Of a stretch of 64,000 bases of DNA, positions 1 to 8,460 are shown piece by piece. The notes beneath the pieces were generated by a model. It searched no databases. It had not been told where the DNA came from and saw only the letters and a program-made list of their open reading frames with translations. A program made the position numbers and the translations under genes. Origin of the DNA: Mycolicibacterium anyangense (GTDB lineage: Bacteria > Actinomycetota > Actinomycetes > Mycobacteriales > Mycobacteriaceae); the NCBI RefSeq assembly GCF_010731855.1, contig NZ_AP022620.1:5270001-5334000 (forward strand), given 5' to 3'. Position 1 is the stretch's first letter. Each line of letters opens with the position of its first letter.

Positions 1-489
1 GCCCGCCGCGCCGGGGTCAGCCAGCCGTTCCTCAGTCAGATCGAGAGGGGCGTCAGCGCGCCCTCGATGGTGACCATCTACCGATTGGCCGAGGCTCTCG
101 ACATCCTCCCGGGCGCGTTGTTGCCGGCCCTGATGCCCACCCGGGTGACTGTCGTCCGCGCTGACGAGGGCCGGACGATCCCGGTGGCGAACCGTGCGGA
201 TGCTGCGGTGGGGCGCGCCATTCTGATGCAGCCGGAAAATCCGCTCGAGGTCATCGAATACCGGATCGAGCCGGGTCAGTATGTCGAGGAGTGGTTCTCC
301 TCACCCGGCGAACTCGGCCTCTATCTCGTCAGCGGCCTACTCGAGGTTGACGTCGAAGGTCACCCCAGCGTGCGTCTGCACAGTGGTGACTTTCTCACCC
401 ACCCGGCCTCGCTACGGCATCGATGGCGGTTGGTTGAGCACGAGGCCGCCCATGTCGTGATGGTCATCGCCCACCCTGAGCAGGGGTGA
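1..489 (+). CDS. XRE-family HTH regulator with cupin domain (5' partial)
   Basis: The open frame enters from the left edge, so the N-terminus is missing. The first visible residues (ARRAGVSQPFLSQIERG) are the recognition half of a Cro/C1-type helix-turn-helix. From about residue 75 onward a cupin_2 beta-barrel follows, with the typical pattern GLYLVSGLLEVDV and a later HPASLRHRW strand. XRE-cupin proteins are transcription factors whose cupin binds a small metabolite. The gene converges on mmsB (7-bp gap), so it could regulate the valine operon, but nothing in the sequence proves that. Confidence 0.85.
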   Translation, partial: ARRAGVSQPFLSQIERGVSAPSMVTIYRLAEALDILPGALLPALMPTRVTVVRADEGRTIPVANRADAAVGRAILMQPENPLEVIEYRIEPGQYVEEWFSSPGELGLYLVSGLLEVDVEGHPSVRLHSGDFLTHPASLRHRWRLVEHEAAHVVMVIAHPEQG

Positions 490-496
490 TCGGCGC

Positions 497-1366
497 TCAG
501 CGCAGGGTTTGGATGATCGCGCTGAAGTCCAGGTCGGCGTGGTCCTTGGCGAACTGCCGGTAGATCTCGGCGGCGTGAGTGCCCAGCGGTGCCGATGCAC
601 CCGTCGAGGACACGGCATCCATCGCCAAACCCAGATCCTTGTTCATCAGGGCGGTGGCAAAGCCAGGCTTGAAGTCATTGTTGGCCGGTGAGGCCGGAAC
701 CGGTCCGGGCACAGGGCAATTGGTGTGCACAGCCCAGCAGTTTCCGGTGGCTCCGGTGATGACGTCGAACAGCGACTGTGCGGGCAGGCCCAACTTCTCG
801 GCCAGCACGAACGCCTCGCCGATGGCAATCTGTTGCACCGCCAGCACCATGTTGTTGCACAGTTTGGCGGCCTGTCCCGCGCCGGATGCCCCGCAGTGAA
901 TCACCTTGCTGGCCATCGGGTCCAGCACCGGTCTGGCCGTCTCGAGTGCGGTGCCGTCACCACCGACCATGAAGGCCAGGGTGCCTGCGGTCGCGCCTTT
1001 GATGCCGCCGGACACCGGCGCGTCGAGCTGGGCCATTCCGGCCGCCGTCGCTTGGGCGTTGACCTCGCGGGCGTCGTCGACGGAGATGGTGGAGGTGTCG
1101 ATGAACAGCGTGCCGGGCGTTGCGGCCGGAAGTGCTTCGGCGTAGCAGGCTTTCACGACCGTGCCGTTGGGCAGTGAGGTGATGACGACGTCGGCTCCGC
1201 TCACCGCCGCGGCACCGGTCTCGAACACCGTCGCCCCCTTCTCTTCGGCGGTGGCGCGCAGCGCGGGCACCGGGTCGAAGCCGCGCACGGTGTAGCCGGC
1301 GTTGACCAGATTGGCCGCCATCGGGCCACCCATGTGGCCCAGCCCCAGGAATGCGATCGTCGTCAT
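497..1366 (-). CDS. mmsB: 3-hydroxyisobutyrate dehydrogenase
   Basis: NAD-dependent oxidation of 3-hydroxyisobutyrate to methylmalonate semialdehyde in valine breakdown. The 289-residue length is normal for the family. The N-terminal Rossmann signature GLGHMGGPMA is at residues 7-16, the substrate-binding region DAPVSGG is in the middle, and the catalytic lysine lies in GQAAKLCNNM. It is the last gene of a three-gene minus-strand operon (mmsA, acyl-CoA dehydrogenase, mmsB) with a 33-bp gap to its upstream neighbour. The same three-gene set is Rv0753c-Rv0751c in M. tuberculosis (from memory). Start is the ATG at 1366; it gives the full Rossmann fold. Confidence 0.93.
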   Translation of the reverse strand: MTTIAFLGLGHMGGPMAANLVNAGYTVRGFDPVPALRATAEEKGATVFETGAAAVSGADVVITSLPNGTVVKACYAEALPAATPGTLFIDTSTISVDDAREVNAQATAAGMAQLDAPVSGGIKGATAGTLAFMVGGDGTALETARPVLDPMASKVIHCGASGAGQAAKLCNNMVLAVQQIAIGEAFVLAEKLGLPAQSLFDVITGATGNCWAVHTNCPVPGPVPASPANNDFKPGFATALMNKDLGLAMDAVSSTGASAPLGTHAAEIYRQFAKDHADLDFSAIIQTLR

Positions 1367-1399
1367 GTGCCGGCTCCTTTGCCCTCGTGCCTCAGTGTC

Positions 1400-2566
1400 C
1401 TAAGCCGTCGCGCGCACCCGGGCGGCTTCCGCGCGCCCGATGACCACACGCATGATTTCGTTGGTGCCCTCCAGGATTCGGTGCACGCGCAGATCGCGAA
1501 CGATCTTCTCCAGCCCGTATTCCCGCAGATAGCCGTAGCCGCCGTGCAACTGCAGCGCCTGGTCGGCCACGTCATAGCAGGAATCGGTGACGTAGCGCTT
1601 GGCCATCGCGCACAGTTGCACCTTGTCCGGCTCGCCGCCGTCCAGGGCGACCGCCGCACGCCACAGCATCAGCCGTGAGGTTTCCAGCGCGGTGGCCATA
1701 TCGGCGAGGGTGAACCGGATCGTCGGCTCGTCGAGCAGTGCAGCGCCGAAGGCTTCCCGATCCGCCAGGTAGGACACCGTCTTGTCGTAGGCCGCCTGCG
1801 CACCGCCCAGCGAGCAGGCGGCGATGTTGAGCCGACCGCCGTTGAGGCCGTTCATCGCGATGCCGAATCCGCTGCCTTCTCCGTCAGGGCCGCCGAGCAT
1901 CGCCGATGCGGGAACCCGGGCGCCTTCCAGGATCACCTGAGCGGTGGGCTGGACGTTCCAGCCCATCTTCTCTTCGTTGGGGCCGAAACTGAGCCCGGGA
2001 GTGCCCTTTTCGACGATGAAGGCCGAGATTCCGCGTGGTCCGTCCGCCCCGGTGCGCGCCATGATGAGGTAGACGTCGGAGGCGCCGGCACCGGAGATGA
2101 ACTGTTTGACGCCGTCGAGCACGTACTCGTCGCCGTCCCGGACGGCCCGGGTGCGCAATGCCGCTGCATCCGAACCGGCTCCGGGTTCGGTGAGGCAGTA
2201 GCTGGCGATCGTCTCCATGGACGCCAGTCGCGGGATCCACGAGCGGCGCTGCTCGGCGGTCCCGTAGGTGTCGATCATCCAGGCGCACATGTTGTGGATC
2301 GAGATGAACGCGGCCAGGGCCGGATCGGCGGCGGAGAGTTCCTCGAAGATCCGCACCGCGTCGATACGGCGCAGACCGCTACCGCCGACGTCCTCGCCGC
2401 AGTAGATCGCCCCCATCCCCAGTGCGGCGGCCGCACGCAGGACCTCGACCGGGAACTGCTTGGAGTGGTCCCACTCCAGGGCATGGGGCGCAAGACGTTT
2501 GGCGGCGAACGCGGCCGCCGTCTCGGCGATCACGCGCTCGTCGTCATCGAGGGTGAAGAGGCTCAT
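1400..2566 (-). CDS. Acyl-CoA dehydrogenase, probably isobutyryl-CoA dehydrogenase (FadE9-like)
   Basis: FAD enzyme that introduces the alpha-beta double bond into a short branched acyl-CoA. The 388-residue protein has the three acyl-CoA dehydrogenase regions: an alpha-helical N-domain, the middle beta-domain with YCLTEPGAGSDA, and a C-terminal helical domain ending with LQLHGGYGYLREYGLEKIVRD and EGTNEIMR, which is the FAD/dimer signature. Start ATG at 2566 is chosen because the upstream frame is only the antisense shadow of mmsA. The gene lies 7 bp after mmsA, so the two are very likely cotranscribed. Neighbours point to valine (isobutyryl-CoA), but the substrate cannot be read from sequence. 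Confidence 0.92.
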   Translation of the reverse strand: MSLFTLDDDERVIAETAAAFAAKRLAPHALEWDHSKQFPVEVLRAAAALGMGAIYCGEDVGGSGLRRIDAVRIFEELSAADPALAAFISIHNMCAWMIDTYGTAEQRRSWIPRLASMETIASYCLTEPGAGSDAAALRTRAVRDGDEYVLDGVKQFISGAGASDVYLIMARTGADGPRGISAFIVEKGTPGLSFGPNEEKMGWNVQPTAQVILEGARVPASAMLGGPDGEGSGFGIAMNGLNGGRLNIAACSLGGAQAAYDKTVSYLADREAFGAALLDEPTIRFTLADMATALETSRLMLWRAAVALDGGEPDKVQLCAMAKRYVTDSCYDVADQALQLHGGYGYLREYGLEKIVRDLRVHRILEGTNEIMRVVIGRAEAARVRATA

Positions 2567-2573
2567 GGCCCCT

Positions 2574-4094
2574 CTAGTCCATGGTGGGGATGACGAACTC
2601 GGCGCCATCCTTGATCCCCGAGGGCCAGCGCTCGGTGACGGTCTTGGTCTTGGTGTAGAACAGGATCGAGTGCGGGCCGTGCTGGTTGAGATCACCGAAG
2701 CCGGAACGCTTCCAGCCACCAAAGGTGTGGTAGGACACCGGGACCGGGATCGGCACGTTGACGCCGACCATGCCCACCTGGACACGGGAGACGAAGTCGC
2801 GGGCGGCGTCACCGTCGCGGGTGAAGATCGCCACGCCGTTGCCGTATTCGTGCTCGGTCGGAAGGCGAAGGGCCTCTTCGTAGTCGTGCGCCCGCACGAT
2901 GCACAGCACCGGTCCGAAGATCTCGTCGGTGTAGATCGACATGTCGGTGCTGACGTGATCGAACAGGGTGGGGCCGATGAAGTATCCGCCCTCCAGGTTG
3001 GCGTCGCCGAAGGTCAGATCATCGGCGCCCTTCTCCCGGCCGTCGACCACGATCTCGGCACCGGCGGCCACGCCGGCGTCGATGTAGTCCCGCACCCGCT
3101 TGAGGGCGGCGCCGGTGACCAGCGGGCCGTAGTCGGCCTTCGGGTCCAGGCTGTGGCCGACGCGCAGGCCGTTGATCCGCTCGACGAGCCTGGCGCGCAA
3201 CCGGTTTGCGGTTTCTTCGCCGACCGGCACGGCGACGCTGATCGCCATGCAGCGCTCACCGGCGCTGCCGTAGCCGGCACCGATCAGGGCGTCGACGGCC
3301 TGGTCGAGGTCGGCGTCGGGCATGATGATCATGTGGTTCTTGGCGCCGCCGAAGCACTGTGAACGCTTCCCGTTGGCAGCCGCGGTGGAGTAGATGTATT
3401 GCGCGATGTCGGAGCTGCCGACGAAGCCGACGGCCTTGACATCGGGGTGGGTCAGGATCGCGTCGACAGCTTCCTTGTCGCCCTGGACCACCTGGAACAC
3501 ACCCGCGGGCAGGCCGGCTTCGAGGAAGAGTTCGGCCAGCCGCACCGGCACCGAGGGGTCCCGCTCGGAGGGCTTGAGGATGAACGCGTTGCCGCATGCC
3601 AGGGCCGGGCCGGCCTTCCACAGCGGGATCATCGCGGGGAAGTTGAACGGGGTGATGCCGGCGACCACGCCCAGCGGCTGGCGGATCGAGTAGACGTCGA
3701 TGCCGCCGCCGGCACCCTCGGTGAACTCGCCCTTGAGCAGGTGCGGAATGCCGATGGCGAACTCGATGACCTCGATGCCGCGCTGGATGTCACCGAGGGA
3801 GTCCGCGACGGTCTTGCCGTGTTCGATGCTGAGGAGCTCGGCCAGTTCATTGGCGTTGGCGTTGACCAGCTCGATGAACTTCATCAAGACCCGGGCGCGG
3901 CGCTGCGGGTTCCAGGCGGCCCATTCCTTCTGGGCTTCCACGGCCGAGGCGACTGCGGTGGCCACGTCGGCCTCGCTGGCCAGCAGCACCTGGGCCTGTA
4001 CTTCGCCGGTGCTGGGGTTCAGGACATCAGCGGTGCGCGTGCTGCTGAGATTGCTGCGCTTGCCGTCGATGAAGTGCTGGATGGTTGTGCTCAT
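2574..4094 (-). CDS. mmsA: CoA-acylating methylmalonate-semialdehyde dehydrogenase
   Basis: Converts methylmalonate semialdehyde plus CoA to propionyl-CoA with NAD, the last step of valine catabolism. The 506-residue ALDH-fold protein shows the family signatures GITPFNFPAMIPLW, SSDIAQYIY (cofactor loop) and GSAGERCMA, where Cys282 is the nucleophile. Start ATG at 4094 has a GAGGGA ribosome site six bases upstream; an in-frame upstream start at 4109 would overlap that site. First gene of the valine operon; its promoter region carries an 18-bp palindrome. In M. tuberculosis rmlC, not mmsA, follows rmlB, so this operon has a different position here. Confidence 0.95.
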   Translation of the reverse strand: MSTTIQHFIDGKRSNLSSTRTADVLNPSTGEVQAQVLLASEADVATAVASAVEAQKEWAAWNPQRRARVLMKFIELVNANANELAELLSIEHGKTVADSLGDIQRGIEVIEFAIGIPHLLKGEFTEGAGGGIDVYSIRQPLGVVAGITPFNFPAMIPLWKAGPALACGNAFILKPSERDPSVPVRLAELFLEAGLPAGVFQVVQGDKEAVDAILTHPDVKAVGFVGSSDIAQYIYSTAAANGKRSQCFGGAKNHMIIMPDADLDQAVDALIGAGYGSAGERCMAISVAVPVGEETANRLRARLVERINGLRVGHSLDPKADYGPLVTGAALKRVRDYIDAGVAAGAEIVVDGREKGADDLTFGDANLEGGYFIGPTLFDHVSTDMSIYTDEIFGPVLCIVRAHDYEEALRLPTEHEYGNGVAIFTRDGDAARDFVSRVQVGMVGVNVPIPVPVSYHTFGGWKRSGFGDLNQHGPHSILFYTKTKTVTERWPSGIKDGAEFVIPTMD

Positions 4095-4124
4095 AACTGT
4101 CCCTCGCATGGCCTGGCGGGTGAA

Positions 4125-4163
4125 TACTAGGACATCCTAGTAACGTGGGCCGAGCTATCGCAA
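4125..4163 (-). promoter_or_regulatory. mmsA promoter with overlapping palindromic operator
   Basis: On the minus strand TTGCGA (4163-4158) and TAGGAT (4139-4134) are separated by 18 bases and fit a SigA-type promoter, about 40 bases before the mmsA ATG. The perfect palindrome TACTAGGACATCCTAGTA (4125-4142) covers the -10 element. A dimeric repressor bound here would block RNA polymerase. The regulator is not identified. Confidence 0.55.
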
Positions 4164-4195
4164 GGGCCGATATGCGGGCTCCTCGAAAGCGACTG

Positions 4196-5200
<1,005 letters not shown>

Positions 5201-5233
5201 CTAACCGGCGGCCACTGCCCATCAGCGGGCTGC

Positions 5234-6085
5234 TCAGTCGGTCAACCCCAGCGGGCCGGCCAGTGCGGTCAGCGTCGGGATGAGCGTGTCCGGACCGCCC
5301 AGGACCTGGATCGCCACATGGTCGGCACCGGAGTCGAGGTGCTCGGTCAGGCGCGCGGCCACCGCTTCGGCCGTGCCGTGGGCCACCACCGCGTCGATCA
5401 GTTTGTCGCTGCCCGGCTTGGTGACGTCGGTGTCGGTGAAGCCCAGCCGCTTCCAGTTGTTGACGTAGTTGCTCAGGTCCAGATAGAAGCCGACGCTGTC
5501 GCGGCCGAGTGCGCGGGCGGCTTCGGCGTCGGTGGACAGCACCACCTTGTGCTCGGGAGCCAGGAACACCGAGCCGCCCACCAGATCGCGGGCCTGGGCG
5601 GTGTGTTCCGGGGTGGTGAGATAGGGATGGGCGCCGGCGCTGCGTTCGGCCGCCAGCTGCAATACCTTGGGGCCCAGCGCGGCGATCACGCGTCGGCTGG
5701 TGGGCACCTGCTGGGCGTCCAGCGCGTCGAGGTAGTCCACCAGCGCCGAGAAGGGCTTCTGGTACTCCTGGGTGTGTTCGGGGTGGCCCACGCCCACGCC
5801 GAGGAGGAACCGCCCCGGGTAGGCCGCTTCGATGCGGTGATACGACGCGGCCACCTCGTCGGCAGGGGCGCTCCAGATGTTGACGATGCCGGTGGCCACG
5901 GACAGGTTCTCGGTGGCCGCCAGGATCGGTTCGACGAAATCCAGTCCGGCCGGCGGCGAGCCGCCGACCCAGACCGCGCCGTAGCCCAGTCGTTCGATCT
6001 CACCGGCCTGCTCGAGATGCGGCGCACCGGCGGTCCACACCCCGAATCGGCCGAGGTCGGGCTTGAGCAGGGTGGGGTCGGTCAC
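5234..6085 (-). CDS. LLM-class F420-dependent oxidoreductase (copy 2 of a tandem pair)
   Basis: Luciferase-like TIM-barrel protein of 283 residues of the actinobacterial F420-dependent subfamily. Conserved family stretches include GRFGVWTAGAPHLEQA near the start, YGAVWVGGSPPAGLDF, LSVATGIVNIW and PGRFLLGVGVGHPEHTQEYQKP. It is closely similar along its length to the next upstream gene, so the two are tandem duplicates; the 17-bp gap suggests one transcript. Substrate unknown. In M. tuberculosis one such gene (Rv3463) lies beside rmlB. Confidence 0.88.
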   Translation of the reverse strand: MTDPTLLKPDLGRFGVWTAGAPHLEQAGEIERLGYGAVWVGGSPPAGLDFVEPILAATENLSVATGIVNIWSAPADEVAASYHRIEAAYPGRFLLGVGVGHPEHTQEYQKPFSALVDYLDALDAQQVPTSRRVIAALGPKVLQLAAERSAGAHPYLTTPEHTAQARDLVGGSVFLAPEHKVVLSTDAEAARALGRDSVGFYLDLSNYVNNWKRLGFTDTDVTKPGSDKLIDAVVAHGTAEAVAARLTEHLDSGADHVAIQVLGGPDTLIPTLTALAGPLGLTD

Positions 6086-6102
6086 GACGTTTCTCCTTCG
6101 GA

Positions 6103-6936
6103 TTACAGGCCGAGCGGTCCGGCCAGTTCGGCCAGCGCCGGGACGAGTTTGTCGGGTGAGGTCAAGACCTGCACCGGCACATGGTCGGCGCCGGCGTCCA
6201 GGTGCTCGGTCAGGCGTGCGGCGATGGCCTCCCGCGTGCCGTAGGCGACGACGGCATCGACCAGCCTGTCGCTGCCCGGGCGGGCGACGTCGGCGTCGGT
6301 GAAGCCCAACCGCTTCCAGCTGTTGAGGTAGTTCTGCAGATTGAGGTAGATGTCGAGGGCCTTGCGGCCGACGGCCCGCGCCTGCTCCGGGTCGGTGGTC
6401 AGGACGGCCTTGTGCTCAGGTGCCAGGAAAGCCTCCGGTCCGATCAGGGCGCGTGCCTGCGCGGTGTGCTCGGGCGTGGTCAGGTAGGGATGCGCACCGG
6501 CGCTGCGCCGCGCCGAAAGCGTCAGAACCTTCGGTCCGAGTGCGGCGACGACGCGGCTGCCCTTGGGTACCCCGTATTCGTCGAGCTTGTCCAGATACGT
6601 GGTGAGCGCGTCGATCGGCTTCTGGTACTGCTGATGTGCTTCGGGGTGGCCGACGCCGATGCCCAGGATGAACCGGCCGGGGTAGGCGGCCTCGATGCGG
6701 TGGAACGACTCGGCGACCGGGCCGGCCGCGGCGGTCCAGATGTTGACGATCCCGGTGGCCACCTTGAGCGTGGTGGTCTGCTCCAGGATCGGCTCCACCC
6801 AATCCAATTCGGCCGGCGGCGAGCCGCCCACCCACACCGCTCCATAGCCGAGCGCTTCGATCTCCTTGGCTTGCTGCGGCGTGACGCCGCGGCTGAACGA
6901 GCCGAAGCGGCCCAAGTCAGGTTTGGTGTCGCTCAT
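6103..6936 (-). CDS. LLM-class F420-dependent oxidoreductase (copy 1 of a tandem pair)
   Basis: A 277-residue luciferase-like monooxygenase-fold protein, paralog of the downstream gene. It shares YGAVWVGGSPPAELDW, TGIVNIWTAA, PGRFILGIGVGHPEAHQQYQKP, ALGPKVL and SAGAHPYLTTPEHTAQAR with it. The family uses deazaflavin F420 rather than FMN in mycobacteria; that cofactor is inferred from family, not read directly. Start ATG at 6936. Differences between copies are concentrated in loops, so a changed substrate range is possible. Confidence 0.88.
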   Translation of the reverse strand: MSDTKPDLGRFGSFSRGVTPQQAKEIEALGYGAVWVGGSPPAELDWVEPILEQTTTLKVATGIVNIWTAAAGPVAESFHRIEAAYPGRFILGIGVGHPEAHQQYQKPIDALTTYLDKLDEYGVPKGSRVVAALGPKVLTLSARRSAGAHPYLTTPEHTAQARALIGPEAFLAPEHKAVLTTDPEQARAVGRKALDIYLNLQNYLNSWKRLGFTDADVARPGSDRLVDAVVAYGTREAIAARLTEHLDAGADHVPVQVLTSPDKLVPALAELAGPLGL

Positions 6937-6965
6937 TGCTCGTCCAACCTCACTTCGGTCGCCAA

Positions 6966-8447
6966 CTATTCCGGCGCGGGCAGTTCCACCGGTGTCGTGG
7001 CCAGGGGCGCTGGCGCGACCAGAGGCAGCAGAATGGTGAAGCAGGTGTTGCCGGGCTCGGACGTGACCTGGATGTCGCCCTGGTGCTTTTCGACGACGAT
7101 GCGGCGCGCCAGGTCCAATCCGAGACCGTCACCCTCGCCGAACGGCTTGGTGGTGAAGAACGCCGTGAAGATCCGGTCGATGATCTCCTCGGGGATACCG
7201 GGGCCGTCATCGCTGATGTCGACCCGGATCATGTCGTCGCCCTGGCGCGCGGTCCGGATCGTCAGCGTGCCGCGCCCGCGCATCGCCTGGATCGCGTTGT
7301 TGATCACGACGTCCCAGACCTCGTTCAAACCGCCTGGGTAGCAACCGATTTCGGGCAGCGACTTGTCCCAGTCCTTGACCAGCTTGATGGGCTTGTCGGG
7401 GCCGACCTTGTCGCCGAAGAGCGTCTTGAGCGTGCTGTGCAGCAACTCGTGGACGTTGGCGACCTGGTATTCGGCCCGGTCCATCTGGGAGTACTTCTTG
7501 GCCCCGGCCAACAGGCCCGAGATCCGCTCGCTGGCATCGGCGATCTCGTTCATCCGCAGTTCGGTGTCGATGGTGTACTTCAGCCAGCCGATGGCGCTCT
7601 GCAGTGTCGCCGAGCAGTCCACCGAATCGATGGACGCTTCGATTCGCTCCAGCCATTCGACGTCCAGGCCGGCTTCGACGAAGGTGGGTGCGTAGTCCCA
7701 GGCGCTGGCGATGCCGTGCTCTTCGAGCCAGTCGCCGACCTGATCTTCGCGGTCGGTGGTCTCCAGCGCGGTCAGCTGCTGGACCTTGGATTTGGCCACC
7801 TGCTCGGCTACCTCGTCCTGAATGCTGACCAGGGCGCGCAGCGCCTCGGGAGTGAATTTACCGTCGGCGAGCATGGCCAGCTTGTGCCGCATCTTGCCGA
7901 CGCCCTCGCGCAGATCGGCGACGGCACGCGCGGTCGCCGCCGCCGGGTTGTTGAGCTGGTGGGTCAGGCCGGCGGTGATGGTGCCCAGCGCCAGTAGCTT
8001 CTGCCGCTGGCCGATGATCTGGCTCTGCCGCCGGCCGCCGACCATGTGGCCCTCGAGCAGATGGACGGCCATCGGGAACTCGTCGTGCATGAACCGCGCG
8101 AAGGCCTCGGCGTCGAGCACGAAGAACCGCGACGGTGTGGTGACCCGCACCGAGGCCTGGTAGAGCTGCTCCTCGTCGGGGATGTAGGCCGACCACGCGC
8201 CGCAGTAGACACCGCGCTGAGAGGTGCGGTTGGTCTCGATGTCCACCCCACCGGACCGCTTGGACATCACCAGTTCGCCGTCCAGCAGCACGTAGAAGCA
8301 GGTGGCCGGGTCGCCTTCGACCACAACGGGGCCGGGCTCGAAGGTCGCGATGTGGCCGTTGTCGCACAGCGTCTGCAGCTGGTCGTCGGACAGCTTCTCG
8401 AAGAGGAACAACGTCCTCAGTTCGTCGGGCAGACAGGTGTGGCCCAT
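6966..8447 (-). CDS. Sensor histidine kinase with N-terminal cyclic-nucleotide-binding domain
   Basis: Soluble 493-residue kinase with no membrane segment. Residues about 10-130 form a cNMP-binding beta-roll (FEPGPVVVEGDPATCFYVLLDGEL). The H-box LTHQLNNPAAA follows, with phospho-acceptor His163. The ATPase domain (about 370-480) shows the N-box NNAIQAM, DDGPGIPEE, the FFTTKPFG box and GDGLGLDLA. ATG 8447 has AAAGGCGAC upstream; longer frames are antisense to the neighbour. Located 13 bp after the receiver-flavoprotein gene, so the two form a probable two-component operon. The ligand of the cNMP domain is unknown; cAMP is the usual family guess. Confidence 0.88.
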   Translation of the reverse strand: MGHTCLPDELRTLFLFEKLSDDQLQTLCDNGHIATFEPGPVVVEGDPATCFYVLLDGELVMSKRSGGVDIETNRTSQRGVYCGAWSAYIPDEEQLYQASVRVTTPSRFFVLDAEAFARFMHDEFPMAVHLLEGHMVGGRRQSQIIGQRQKLLALGTITAGLTHQLNNPAAATARAVADLREGVGKMRHKLAMLADGKFTPEALRALVSIQDEVAEQVAKSKVQQLTALETTDREDQVGDWLEEHGIASAWDYAPTFVEAGLDVEWLERIEASIDSVDCSATLQSAIGWLKYTIDTELRMNEIADASERISGLLAGAKKYSQMDRAEYQVANVHELLHSTLKTLFGDKVGPDKPIKLVKDWDKSLPEIGCYPGGLNEVWDVVINNAIQAMRGRGTLTIRTARQGDDMIRVDISDDGPGIPEEIIDRIFTAFFTTKPFGEGDGLGLDLARRIVVEKHQGDIQVTSEPGNTCFTILLPLVAPAPLATTPVELPAPE

Positions 8448-8460
8448 ATCCGTCGCCTTT

